From: Streptomyces sp. NBC_01571
Lineage (GTDB): Bacteria > Actinomycetota > Actinomycetes > Streptomycetales > Streptomycetaceae
Assembly (NCBI RefSeq): GCF_026339875.1
Contig: NZ_JAPEPZ010000001.1
Coordinates: 2,790,001-2,854,000 of the forward strand
Reading direction: 5' to 3'
DNA: 64,000 nt
Shown here: one piece after another, positions 43,915-51,301 of the stretch
How the letters are laid out: every line of letters starts with the position of its first letter
Numbering within the stretch: position 1 is the first letter of the stretch
The notes under the pieces: generated by a model
The model's database searches: none
What the model saw: the letters and a program-made list of their open reading frames with translations, nothing else
Told to the model about the DNA's origin: nothing
Made by a program: the position numbers and the translations under genes

Positions 43915-44940
43915 TCAAGCATCCCAGAGCGCTCCCAGCGACATGAGGTCGCTCTGGTATTCGATGCGGTCGGCCCACTCGGTCGGCCAGATGTCCGAGC
44001 CGTGGTGGGCACCCGCGAACGCGCCCGTCAGACAGGCGATGGAGTCGGAGTCGCCGGAGGTGCAGGCCGCCCGGCGCAGCGCGGTGACGGGCTCGTCGAC
44101 GAAGAGCAGGAAGCAGAGCAGGCCGGTGGTGAGCGCCTCCTCGGCGATCCAGCCCTCCCCGGTGGCCAGGCAGGGGTCGGTCTCGGGCGAGGGCGCGCGC
44201 AGGGCGTCCCGGAGCCGGTCCAGCGCGCCCAGGCAGTCGTCCCAGCCGCGCTGGATGAAGTGCTCCGGCGTGGGGTCCTGGCTGCGGGTCCACAGATCGC
44301 CGAGCCACCGGGCGTGGTAGTGCCCGCGGTTCTCCTCGGCGTACGCGCGCAGCAGCCCGACCAAGTCCGCGGGCTCGGCACCCTGCACGAGGAGCCGGAC
44401 GGCGTGGGCGGTGAGGTCGGAGGCGGCGAGCGCGGTGGGATGGCCGTGGGTGAGCGCCGCCTGCAACTGCGCCGCGCCCGCCCGCTGTTCGTCGCTCAGC
44501 CCCGGAACGAGACCCACGGGAGCCACCCGCATGTTGGCGCCGCATCCTTTGGAACCGATCTGGCTGGCGTCCTGCCAGGGGCGGCTCTCGTCCTTCAGGA
44601 GGTTGCAGGCGACGAGGCAGGTGCGGCCGGGCGCGCGGTTGTTCTCCGGCGACTGGTACCAGTCCACGAACTCCTCGCGCACCGGCCGTTCCATCCGCAG
44701 CGGTCCGAGCAGGCCGCGGTCCATGGCCGTGCGCAGGCCCCGCCCCAGCGCCAGCGTCATCTGGGTGTCGTCGGTGACGATCGCGGGCCTGGGCAGTGCC
44801 ATCTCCCGCCAGGGGCCGCACTTGACGAGGATCGACGGTATGTCGTTGAACTCGGTCGGGAAGCCCAGCGCGTCGCCGAGGGCGAGGCCCAGCAGGGACC
44901 CGGTGGCGGCGTGCTTCGCGAGCGTCGGGATGGTGGTCAT
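43915..44940 (-). CDS. ADP-ribosylglycohydrolase family protein
   Basis: A 341-residue all-helical DraG-like hydrolase. Conserved acidic and Gly sites include GSLLGLALGDALGFPTEF, then VTDDTQMTLALGRGL and the C-terminal SGDSDSIACLTGAFAGA, where Asp residues bind the two metal ions. It removes ADP-ribose from proteins, nucleic acids or other acceptors. It overlaps the Nudix stop by one base (TGATG) and precedes the nucleotidyltransferase by 3 bases, so all three are co-transcribed. The internal NNRAPGRTCLVACNL is unusual. Confidence 0.9.
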   Translation of the reverse strand: MTTIPTLAKHAATGSLLGLALGDALGFPTEFNDIPSILVKCGPWREMALPRPAIVTDDTQMTLALGRGLRTAMDRGLLGPLRMERPVREEFVDWYQSPENNRAPGRTCLVACNLLKDESRPWQDASQIGSKGCGANMRVAPVGLVPGLSDEQRAGAAQLQAALTHGHPTALAASDLTAHAVRLLVQGAEPADLVGLLRAYAEENRGHYHARWLGDLWTRSQDPTPEHFIQRGWDDCLGALDRLRDALRAPSPETDPCLATGEGWIAEEALTTGLLCFLLFVDEPVTALRRAACTSGDSDSIACLTGAFAGAHHGSDIWPTEWADRIEYQSDLMSLGALWDA

Positions 44941-45701
44941 CAGGGCCGTCCTTCCGAAGGGGGGCGCAGCAGGGGCGGGTGCAGGGCGGTGGCGCCGCCC
45001 GCGCGGTAGAGCGCGGCGGGTTTGCCGCGGCCTCCGGTGAGGCGAGCGGCCCCGGGAATCGGTTCGACGAAGCCCGGCGTGGCGAGGACCTTGCGCCGGA
45101 AGTTGGGCCGGTCGAGCGCGGTGCCCCACACCGTCTCGTAGACCCGCTGCAGCTCCCCGAGGGTGAACTCGGGCGGGCAGAAGGAGGTGGCGAGACAGGT
45201 GTACTCGAGCTTGGCGCCGACGCGTTCGTGGGCGTCGGCGAGGATGCGGTCGTGGTCGAAGGCGAGCGGACCGGACGTGCCGTACGGCTGCCACCGGGCC
45301 TGCGCCGCGTCACCGCCGCCGTGCGGCTCCGGAGGGTCGGGGAGCAGCGCGGCGAACGCGACGGAGACGACGCGCATTCTCGGGTCGCGGCCGGGGTCGC
45401 TGTAGGTCCGCAGCTGCTCCAGGTGCAGCCGCGAGTCGTCCGACAGGCCGGTCTCCTCGGCGAGCTCGCGCCGGGCGGCCGTCTCCGCGGACTCGGCCGG
45501 CAGCACGAATCCGCCGGGCAGTGCCCAGTGGCCCGCGTACGGCTCCTGCCCCCGCTCGACCAGCAGCACCTCGAGCGCGTCGGAACGGATCGTCAGGACG
45601 GCCAGGTCCACGGTCACCGCGAAGGGTTCGAACGCGTACTTGTCGTAGCCCTCGGGCGCGCTGCCGCCGGACGAGCGGCCCTGCCGCACGTGCACACCCA
45701 C
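44940..45701 (-). CDS. NrtR-like Nudix hydrolase/regulator
   Basis: A 253-residue Nudix protein. The Nudix box reads GGFVLPAESAETAARRELAEETGL (about 69-92), with the EE pair intact. The C-terminal third (TLGELQRVYETVWGTALDRPNFRRKVLATPGFVEPI) is the winged-helix-type domain seen in NrtR, the Nudix repressor of NAD metabolism that binds ADP-ribose. Because the box is intact, some catalytic activity is also possible. It leads an operon with an ADP-ribosylglycohydrolase and a nucleotidyltransferase. A perfect palindrome 73 bases upstream is a probable autoregulatory site. Confidence 0.85.
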   Translation of the reverse strand: MGVHVRQGRSSGGSAPEGYDKYAFEPFAVTVDLAVLTIRSDALEVLLVERGQEPYAGHWALPGGFVLPAESAETAARRELAEETGLSDDSRLHLEQLRTYSDPGRDPRMRVVSVAFAALLPDPPEPHGGGDAAQARWQPYGTSGPLAFDHDRILADAHERVGAKLEYTCLATSFCPPEFTLGELQRVYETVWGTALDRPNFRRKVLATPGFVEPIPGAARLTGGRGKPAALYRAGGATALHPPLLRPPSEGRP

Positions 45702-45773
45702 CCGTCCCCGCCTCCACGTCCACGCGACTCACGGCGGCCCGAGCGACGGATCCCCTCGGCGCGACCACGAGTA

Positions 45774-45790
45774 ATAGTCACTACGACTAT
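45774..45790. promoter_or_regulatory. Palindrome ATAGTC-N5-GACTAT upstream of the Nudix operon
   Basis: Six-base arms at 45774-45779 and 45785-45790 match perfectly, in an AT-rich island within GC-rich DNA, 73 bases upstream of the Nudix ATG. The Nudix protein looks like NrtR and so is the natural candidate to bind it. Confidence 0.62.
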
Positions 45791-45846
45791 AAAGAGCGCG
45801 GGGCGACGGCCACAACCCTCCGGTCACCAGTGGCCCACCCCGTTTC

Positions 45847-45886
45847 GAGCCGGGCGCACGACGGCCCGAGCCGGGCGCACGACGGC
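45847..45886 (+). repeat. Two-copy 19-bp direct repeat
   Basis: GAGCCGGGCGCACGACGGC occurs at 45847-45865 and 45868-45886. It lies in the 411-base gene-free stretch 45702-46112, which also holds the Nudix promoter and the rluB terminator. Nothing else was recognised there. Confidence 0.75.
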
Positions 45887-46033
45887 GCGCGTCCGTGATG
45901 GAGCCGCTGCGGCTCCTGGCGCCCTGCTGACGGCCCGTGGAGCCGGGAGGCGGGAAAGAGTGCCCGTGCACCGCTCCAGGGCCGTCAGGGCCTCCCCAGG
46001 CGTGGAAGCACCCCGGCCGCGGGCGGAAACGCG

Positions 46034-46068
46034 TCGGCCGGCCCCGGGGCACTCCCGGGACCGGCCGA
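46034..46068 (-). terminator. Hairpin terminator after rluB
   Basis: A 15-position stem (46034-46048 / 46054-46068) with one C/A mismatch and a 5-base loop, 45 bases past the rluB stop, at the end of the parA-scpA-scpB-rluB run. Confidence 0.72.
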
Positions 46069-46112
46069 AACGACGGGGTCGCGAACGAAGGGTGTCGCGA
46101 GCGACGGACGCT

Positions 46113-47219
46113 CTAGAGGTCGACCTCGTTCATGAGCATGCCGACCTCGGTGTTCGACAGTCGGCGCAGCCAGCCCGACTTCTGGTCGCCGAGGGTGATC
46201 GGGCCGAAGGCGACGCGTACGAGCTTGTCCACCGGGAAGCCGGCCTCGGCGAGCATGCGGCGCACGATGTGCTTGCGGCCCTCGTGGAGGGTCACCTCGA
46301 CCAGGTAGTTCTTGCCGGTCTGCTCGACGACACGGAAGTGGTCCGCCTTCGCGTACCCGTCCTCCAGCTGGATGCCGTCCTTGAGCCGCTTGCCCAGGTC
46401 ACGAGGGATCGGGCCCACGATGTGCGCGAGGTAGACCTTCTTCACGCCGTACTTCGGGTGGGTCAGCCGGTGCGCCAGCTCGCCGTGGTTGGTGAGCAGG
46501 ATGACGCCCTCGGTCTCGGTGTCGAGCCGCCCGACGTGGAAGAGCCGCGTCTCGCGGTTCGTCACGTAGTCCCCGAGGCACTGCCGGCCCTCGGTGTCCT
46601 CCATGGTGGAGACGACACCGGCGGGCTTGTTCAGCGAGAAGAACTGGTACGACTGCGTGGCGACGGTCAGACCGTCGACGCGGATCTCGTCCTTCTCGGG
46701 GTCGACGCGCAGCCCCTGTTCCATGACGATCTCGCCGTTGACCTCGACCCGGGCCTGCTCGACGAGCTCCTCACAGGCACGCCGGGAGCCGTAGCCCGCG
46801 CGCGCCAGCACCTTCTGCAGACGCTCGCCCTCCTGCTCGGCGCCCGGGAAGGTCTTGGGCACCTTGACGTCGGGCTTGCCCGCGTACCGGTCCCGGTTGC
46901 GCTCCTCGGCCCGCGTCTCGTACTCACGGGAGCGCGCGGGCTCCGTACGGCCGCCGCGCTGCTGGCCCTGCTTCGGGCCGCCCTTGGCGCCGCCGCGGGC
47001 CGCGTTGCCGCGCCCGGACTTCGGGCCCTCCTTGGAGGCGCCGGGACCCACGTCGTAGCGGCGCTCCTCGGGACGGGGCTTGCTCTCGCGCTTCGGCTTG
47101 TCGTCGCGCCCTGCCCCGGCCTTCGGCCGTCCGGCGCCCCCGCCGTCTCCGCGGTAGTTGCCGCGCCCGCCGCTGTTCCTACCGCTACCGCTACCGCTAC
47201 CGCTGCCGCTGCTTCGCAT
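46113..47219 (-). CDS. rluB: 23S rRNA pseudouridine synthase RluB-like
   Basis: A 368-residue pseudouridine synthase of the RsuA/RluB family. An S4 RNA-binding domain (ERLQKVLARAGYGSRRACEELVEQARVEVNGE, about 130-165) precedes the catalytic core, with Asp in the motif GRLDTETEGVILLTNHGELAHRL. It modifies 23S rRNA. About 125 basic, Gly/Ser/Arg/Lys-rich N-terminal residues are an added RNA-binding tail, starting with an SG repeat. The ATG at 47219 overlaps the scpB stop by one base (TGATG); the TTG at 47222 is an alternative. Confidence 0.93.
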   Translation of the reverse strand: MRSSGSGSGSGSGRNSGGRGNYRGDGGGAGRPKAGAGRDDKPKRESKPRPEERRYDVGPGASKEGPKSGRGNAARGGAKGGPKQGQQRGGRTEPARSREYETRAEERNRDRYAGKPDVKVPKTFPGAEQEGERLQKVLARAGYGSRRACEELVEQARVEVNGEIVMEQGLRVDPEKDEIRVDGLTVATQSYQFFSLNKPAGVVSTMEDTEGRQCLGDYVTNRETRLFHVGRLDTETEGVILLTNHGELAHRLTHPKYGVKKVYLAHIVGPIPRDLGKRLKDGIQLEDGYAKADHFRVVEQTGKNYLVEVTLHEGRKHIVRRMLAEAGFPVDKLVRVAFGPITLGDQKSGWLRRLSNTEVGMLMNEVDL

Positions 47220-47884
47220 CAAAGTTCCGTCTGGTCGTCTGCGTCGTCGTCTGTCCCCGGAGCGTCAGGAGCATCCGGGTCGAACGACGGAACGCCTTCC
47301 TGCGTCTCGGCCTCGATCGCGTCCGCTTCCGGAAGGAAGGGTGCGAGCTCCGGGAGCTCGTCCAGACCGCGCAGGCCCATTCGCTCCAGGAAGTAGTTCG
47401 TCGTCGTGTACAGGATCGCACCTGTTTCGGGTTCCGTGCCCGCCTCCTCGACCAGACCGCGCTGCAGGAGGGTGCGCATCACCCCGTCACAGTTCACTCC
47501 GCGGACCGCCGAGACCCTGGAACGGCTGACCGGCTGGCGGTACGCGACGACCGCCAGGGTCTCCAGCGCGGCCTGGGTGAGCCGGGCCTGCTGGCCGTCC
47601 AGGACGAAGCGTTCCACGGCCGCCGCGTACGCGGGCCGCGAGTAGAAGCGCCAGCCGCCGGCGATGAGCCGCAGCTCGAAGCCCCGGCCCTGGACGGTGT
47701 ACTCGTCGGCCAGCTCCCGCAGCGCGTCCCTGACCTGTCGCTTCGGCCGCTCCAGGATCTTCGCGAGGTGCTCCTCGGTCGCGGGTTCGTCCACGACCAT
47801 GAGGACGGCCTCCAGGGCGGGCCGGAGATCGAGGTCGGCGACGGTGTCCCGGCCCGCCGGGATCCCGCTGGTCTGCTCGCTCAC
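47219..47884 (-). CDS. scpB: Segregation and condensation protein B
   Basis: A 221-residue ScpB. Two winged-helix domains are visible (TEEHLAKILERPKRQVRDALRELADEY and ALETLAVVAYRQPVSRSRVSAVRGVNCDGVMRTLLQRGLVEE). A homologue-typical C-terminal acidic tail follows. With ScpA and SMC it forms the condensin complex. The start overlaps the scpA stop by 4 bases. Confidence 0.95.
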   Translation of the reverse strand: MSEQTSGIPAGRDTVADLDLRPALEAVLMVVDEPATEEHLAKILERPKRQVRDALRELADEYTVQGRGFELRLIAGGWRFYSRPAYAAAVERFVLDGQQARLTQAALETLAVVAYRQPVSRSRVSAVRGVNCDGVMRTLLQRGLVEEAGTEPETGAILYTTTNYFLERMGLRGLDELPELAPFLPEADAIEAETQEGVPSFDPDAPDAPGTDDDADDQTEL

Positions 47885-49164
47885 GCCTTCTCCTTCCTGG
47901 CGTCTTCCTTCGCCGTCTCGGGCGGCCGGTCGAACTCGTCCGTCACCCTGGGCTCCTCGGCGCTGTCCCCACCCGTCCAGCGCACCACCAGGTCCCCCAG
48001 CGCCTCCTCCTGGTCGAGGGCGACCGCCTTCTCCCGGTAGAGCTCGAGCAGGGCCAGGAAACGGGCCACGACGGTGAGGGTGTCGGCGGTGTCCGCGACG
48101 AGGTCACGGAAGCTGGCTTCCCCGCGTTCGCGCAGGAGCGCCACCACGATCTCCGCCTGTTCCCGCACGCTGACCAGCGGAGCATGGATGTGGTCGACGT
48201 ACACCTGCGGCTTGGGCCTGGGCTGCATCGCCTTCACGGCGAGCCGGGCGAATCCCTCCGCCCCGATGCTGATGACGACCTCGGGCAGCAGTTCGGCGTG
48301 GTGGGGTTCGAGACCGACGGTACGGGGATAACGGCGGGCCTCCTCGTCGAGGCGGGCGTTGAAGATGTCCGCGATCCGTTTGTACGCGCGGTACTGCAGC
48401 AGCCGGGCGAACAGGAGGTCCCGGGCCTCCAGCAGGGCCAGGTCGGCCTCGTCCTCGACCTCGGCGGCAGGCAGCAGCCGCGCGGCCTTGAGGTCGAGCA
48501 GGGTCGCCGCGACGACCAGGAACTCGGTCGTCTGGTCAAGGTCCCAGTCCGGCCCCATCCCCCTGATGTGCGCCATGAACTCGTCGGTCACCCGCGACAG
48601 CGCCACTTCCGTGACGTCCATCTTGTGCTTCGAGATCAACTGCAGCAGCAGGTCGAAAGGCCCCTCGAAGTTGGCCAACCGCACTTTGAAGACCCCGTCA
48701 CCGTCACCGGCTTCGGCTTCGGCTTCGGCTTCGGCTTCGGCTTCGGCTTCGGCTTCGGCTTCGGCGAGAATCCCCGAATCGGCGGCGGTGACGGCTTCCG
48801 GGTCCGCGGCGAACCGCGTCCCGGCGGGGCGCTCCGGCCCGCCGGGGGTTCCGTGCTCGGCGGACGTCCCGGATGTGACCGAGATCTCGGCTCCGGCTCC
48901 GGCTTCCGGGCTGTCGGGAGCGGGAGGAGAGTCCCGAGCGGGAGAGGACCCGGGGTCGGGACGCGCCGTCGGACCGGTCGTTGGTTCGGGCTCCGCGGGA
49001 ATCGCCGGCTCGGCGGACTCCTCGGCGGCTTCGTCGGCCGGTTCCCCGGCGGGCGGTGCGGCCGGCGGTGCGGCGGGAGCCGGACCGGCCCCCGGTCCTC
49101 GGCCGAGCACACGTCGGCGACCGGCGGAGCCGGCGGCGGGGACGGGGGCGTCGTTCGAGGTCAT
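47881..49164 (-). CDS. scpA: Segregation and condensation protein A with low-complexity N-terminus
   Basis: A 427-residue ScpA kleisin. The conserved core begins at FKVRLANFEGPFDLLLQLISKHKMDVTEVALSRVTDEF (about 158) and ends in the winged-helix domain (ASFRDLVADTADTLTVVARFLALLELYREKAVALDQE). About 155 N-terminal residues precede it, far more than in standard ScpA (~250 residues): Pro/Ala/Glu-rich, finishing in a run of Glu-Ala pairs encoded by a hexanucleotide repeat. This extension is presumably disordered. It is part of the parA-scpA-scpB-rluB cluster. Confidence 0.93.
   Translation of the reverse strand: MTSNDAPVPAAGSAGRRRVLGRGPGAGPAPAAPPAAPPAGEPADEAAEESAEPAIPAEPEPTTGPTARPDPGSSPARDSPPAPDSPEAGAGAEISVTSGTSAEHGTPGGPERPAGTRFAADPEAVTAADSGILAEAEAEAEAEAEAEAEAEAGDGDGVFKVRLANFEGPFDLLLQLISKHKMDVTEVALSRVTDEFMAHIRGMGPDWDLDQTTEFLVVAATLLDLKAARLLPAAEVEDEADLALLEARDLLFARLLQYRAYKRIADIFNARLDEEARRYPRTVGLEPHHAELLPEVVISIGAEGFARLAVKAMQPRPKPQVYVDHIHAPLVSVREQAEIVVALLRERGEASFRDLVADTADTLTVVARFLALLELYREKAVALDQEEALGDLVVRWTGGDSAEEPRVTDEFDRPPETAKEDARKEKA
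48709..48762 (+). repeat. Nine-copy hexanucleotide tandem repeat in scpA
   Basis: GGCTTC is repeated nine times without interruption. On the coding strand this is GAAGCC (Glu-Ala). Copy-number change by slippage would lengthen or shorten ScpA in steps of two residues without a frameshift. Confidence 0.95.
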
Positions 49165-49182
49165 AGCCGTCGCAGGCTACCG

Positions 49183-49752
49183 CTACCGCCCGCGGAGCCG
49201 TCGTACGAGAATGCTCGCGTCCCCACGGGATTCGAGATCGGCGAGCACGACCGCGACCGCCTCACGCACGATCCGCCCGCGGTCGACCGCGAGCCCGTGC
49301 TCCCCGCGCAGCACCAGACGGGCGTGTTCGAGGTCCATGAGCTCCTCGGCGGACACGTACACCGTGATCTTCTCGTCGTGCCGCTCCCGCCCGCTGGGCC
49401 GCCGGTTGGCGGCACGCTGACGCTTGCGGGACTGCTGCTGGGCGGCAGCGGAGCCGCCGGCAGAACCTTCCTGCGTCGCCTGGCGTCGCGCCGAGCGCTC
49501 CGGAGCCGTACCCCTGCTGCGCGACTCCCCCGCGTCGGCGTCGGAGTCGGCCGCGACGTGTTCGTCGCCCTCGCCGTCGCCGCCTTGGACGGGCACCGCG
49601 TGCGGCGCGTCCTCCGCCGCGGCGGCCGGGTCGCTCTCGCCGGCCGGAGCCGGCACCCGGGCCTCACCGTTGGCCCGGCGAGTGGGACTGGAGGCCTGGA
49701 GCGCCATGCCCCCGGTGGTGCGGAACAGTTCGTCGGCCCCCGGCAGACTCAC
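49183..49752 (-). CDS. Small protein with RHH-like C-terminus, ParA neighbour
   Basis: A 189-residue protein. The first ~125 residues are low-complexity and charged (Asp/Ala/Gly/Gln). The last ~60 (EKITVYVSAEELMDLEHARLVLRGEHGLAVDRGRIVREAVAVVLADLES) begin with a beta-strand and continue as two helices, the pattern of a ribbon-helix-helix DNA-binding domain. Start set at GTG 49752, which overlaps the parA stop by 4 bases; GTG at 49764 is an alternative. It may be the DNA-binding partner of the orphan ParA. Confidence 0.75.
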   Translation of the reverse strand: MSLPGADELFRTTGGMALQASSPTRRANGEARVPAPAGESDPAAAAEDAPHAVPVQGGDGEGDEHVAADSDADAGESRSRGTAPERSARRQATQEGSAGGSAAAQQQSRKRQRAANRRPSGRERHDEKITVYVSAEELMDLEHARLVLRGEHGLAVDRGRIVREAVAVVLADLESRGDASILVRRLRGR

Positions 49753-50918
49753 TCGGCGTGACACCGGGCGAGCACCTCCCTGGCGAGCTGGCGATAGGCG
49801 GCGGCACCGACGGAGTTGGAGGCGTACGTGGTGATCGGCTCACCGGCGACGGTGGTCTCCGGGAAGCGGACGGTCCGGCCGATCACGGTGTGGTAGACGT
49901 GATCGTCGAAGGCCTCGACCACTCGCGCGAGCACCTCACGGCTGTGCACCGTACGGGAGTCGTACATGGTCGCGAGGATGCCGTCGAGCTCCAGCTCGGG
50001 GTTGAGCCGCTCCTGGACCTTCTCGATGGTCTCGGTGAGCAGCGCGACACCACGCAGCGCGAAGAACTCGCACTCGAGCGGCACGATCACCTTGTGCGCC
50101 GCCGTCAGGGCGTTGACGGTGAGCAGGCCCAGCGAGGGCTGACAGTCGATCACGATGTAGTCGTAGTCGGCCATCAGCGGCTTCAGGGCGCGCTGCAGCG
50201 TGGACTCGCGCGCGACCTCGGAGACCAGCTGCACCTCGGCGGCGGACAGGTCGATGTTGCTGGGCAGCAGGTCCATGTTCGGGACCGCCGTCTTCAGGAG
50301 CACCTCGTCGGCCGCCATGCCCCGCTCCATGAGCAGGTTGTAGACGGTGAGGTCGAGCTCCATCGGGTTGACGCCGAGACCGACCGAGAGCGCGCCCTGC
50401 GGGTCGAAGTCGACGAGCAGGACCCGGCGTCCGTACTCCGCGAGCGCGGCACCCAGGTTGATGGTCGACGTCGTCTTGCCGACGCCGCCCTTCTGGTTGC
50501 ACATCGCGATGATCTTCGCGGGGCCGTGGTCGGTCAGCGGGCCAGGGATCGGGAAGTACGGCAGCGGGCGTCCGGTCGGGCCGACGCGCTCACGGCGCTG
50601 GCGGGCCGCGTCGGGCGCGAGCGTGGCCGCGTACTCCGGATCGGGCTCGTACTCGGCATCGGGGTCGTAGAAGTGCCCCTCGGGCAGTTCGTCGTAGTCG
50701 GCGAAGTGGGTGCGGTTCTCGCCACTTCCGTTGCCGGCCATGGCGTTCACGTGATGGCCATCCATGCTCGGGTGTGCAGTCTGAGTCATCCGGGGACTCT
50801 GATGGGCTGCGAAGGTTCGGACAGCGACGGAGCCGACAGCCTCGAGCCCCGTGGGGCCGTGGCCCCGCGTCGGCATTCCTGGTTGACCACCCCCGGGAGT
50901 AAATGTCGACTCATTCAC
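49749..50918 (-). CDS. ParA-family ATPase with N-terminal extension
   Basis: A 389-residue Walker-type ATPase. The deviant P-loop is CNQKGGVGKTTSTINLGAALAEYG (about 138-160), followed by LLVDFDPQGALSVGLGVNP and DYIVIDCQPSLGLLTVNALTA. About 130 N-terminal residues, acidic and Pro-rich, precede the ATPase and are not part of classical ParA. No parB is adjacent and no parS-like site was seen, so this is not the oriC partition ParA. The downstream RHH-like gene, overlapping by 4 bases, may replace ParB. Neighbouring scpA/scpB imply a chromosome-organisation role. Confidence 0.9.
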   Translation of the reverse strand: MNESTFTPGGGQPGMPTRGHGPTGLEAVGSVAVRTFAAHQSPRMTQTAHPSMDGHHVNAMAGNGSGENRTHFADYDELPEGHFYDPDAEYEPDPEYAATLAPDAARQRRERVGPTGRPLPYFPIPGPLTDHGPAKIIAMCNQKGGVGKTTSTINLGAALAEYGRRVLLVDFDPQGALSVGLGVNPMELDLTVYNLLMERGMAADEVLLKTAVPNMDLLPSNIDLSAAEVQLVSEVARESTLQRALKPLMADYDYIVIDCQPSLGLLTVNALTAAHKVIVPLECEFFALRGVALLTETIEKVQERLNPELELDGILATMYDSRTVHSREVLARVVEAFDDHVYHTVIGRTVRFPETTVAGEPITTYASNSVGAAAYRQLAREVLARCHAE

Positions 50919-51175
50919 AAGTCGTCTTACCTCCTTGGTGACCAGGAAACTTCTCGATAGGTCAGCGTGGCACCATGCCGACGGTTGGCGACTCTATGGC
51001 GTGTCACCGCTCCGCAGCAACACAATCCGCCGGACCCGACCCGATGTGTCGGCAACCGAACACCCCTCTGTCAAGGGCGTAAGGCCGTCGCACAGCAGGT
51101 TTCACCGGTGTGCGAATCGGTCGAAGAGTTACGTTCGTGGCGAGTTGAACGAGTGTCGCAAAGTGACCCGACACA
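50919..51175. other. Region upstream of parA
   Basis: No gene seen. It should contain the promoter for the parA-scpA-scpB-rluB run. No parS consensus and no clear operator. Confidence 0.35.
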
Positions 51176-51214
51176 CATCCGGCCGGACCTTGCTGGGCAA
51201 GGTCCGGCCGGATG
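51176..51214 (-). terminator. Strong hairpin terminator after ald
   Basis: A perfect 17-bp stem, 51176-51192 against 51198-51214, extended by one more inner pair to a 3-base loop. It lies 88 bases past the ald stop and before the parA promoter. Confidence 0.85.
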
Positions 51215-51301
51215 CGGGACGTTGACGACCTGTGTTGACGTATCGCCTTTTGCTCGGCGGCCGGTCCGCGACCGCGCGTCGGCGGGCCGGCCGGGCGCGG
51301 G

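Noticed and set aside
50919..51175. parS site or parB gene next to parA
   Set aside because: No 16-bp parS-like palindrome and no ParB homologue are present; only a GTTTCACCGG-like half-match was seen.
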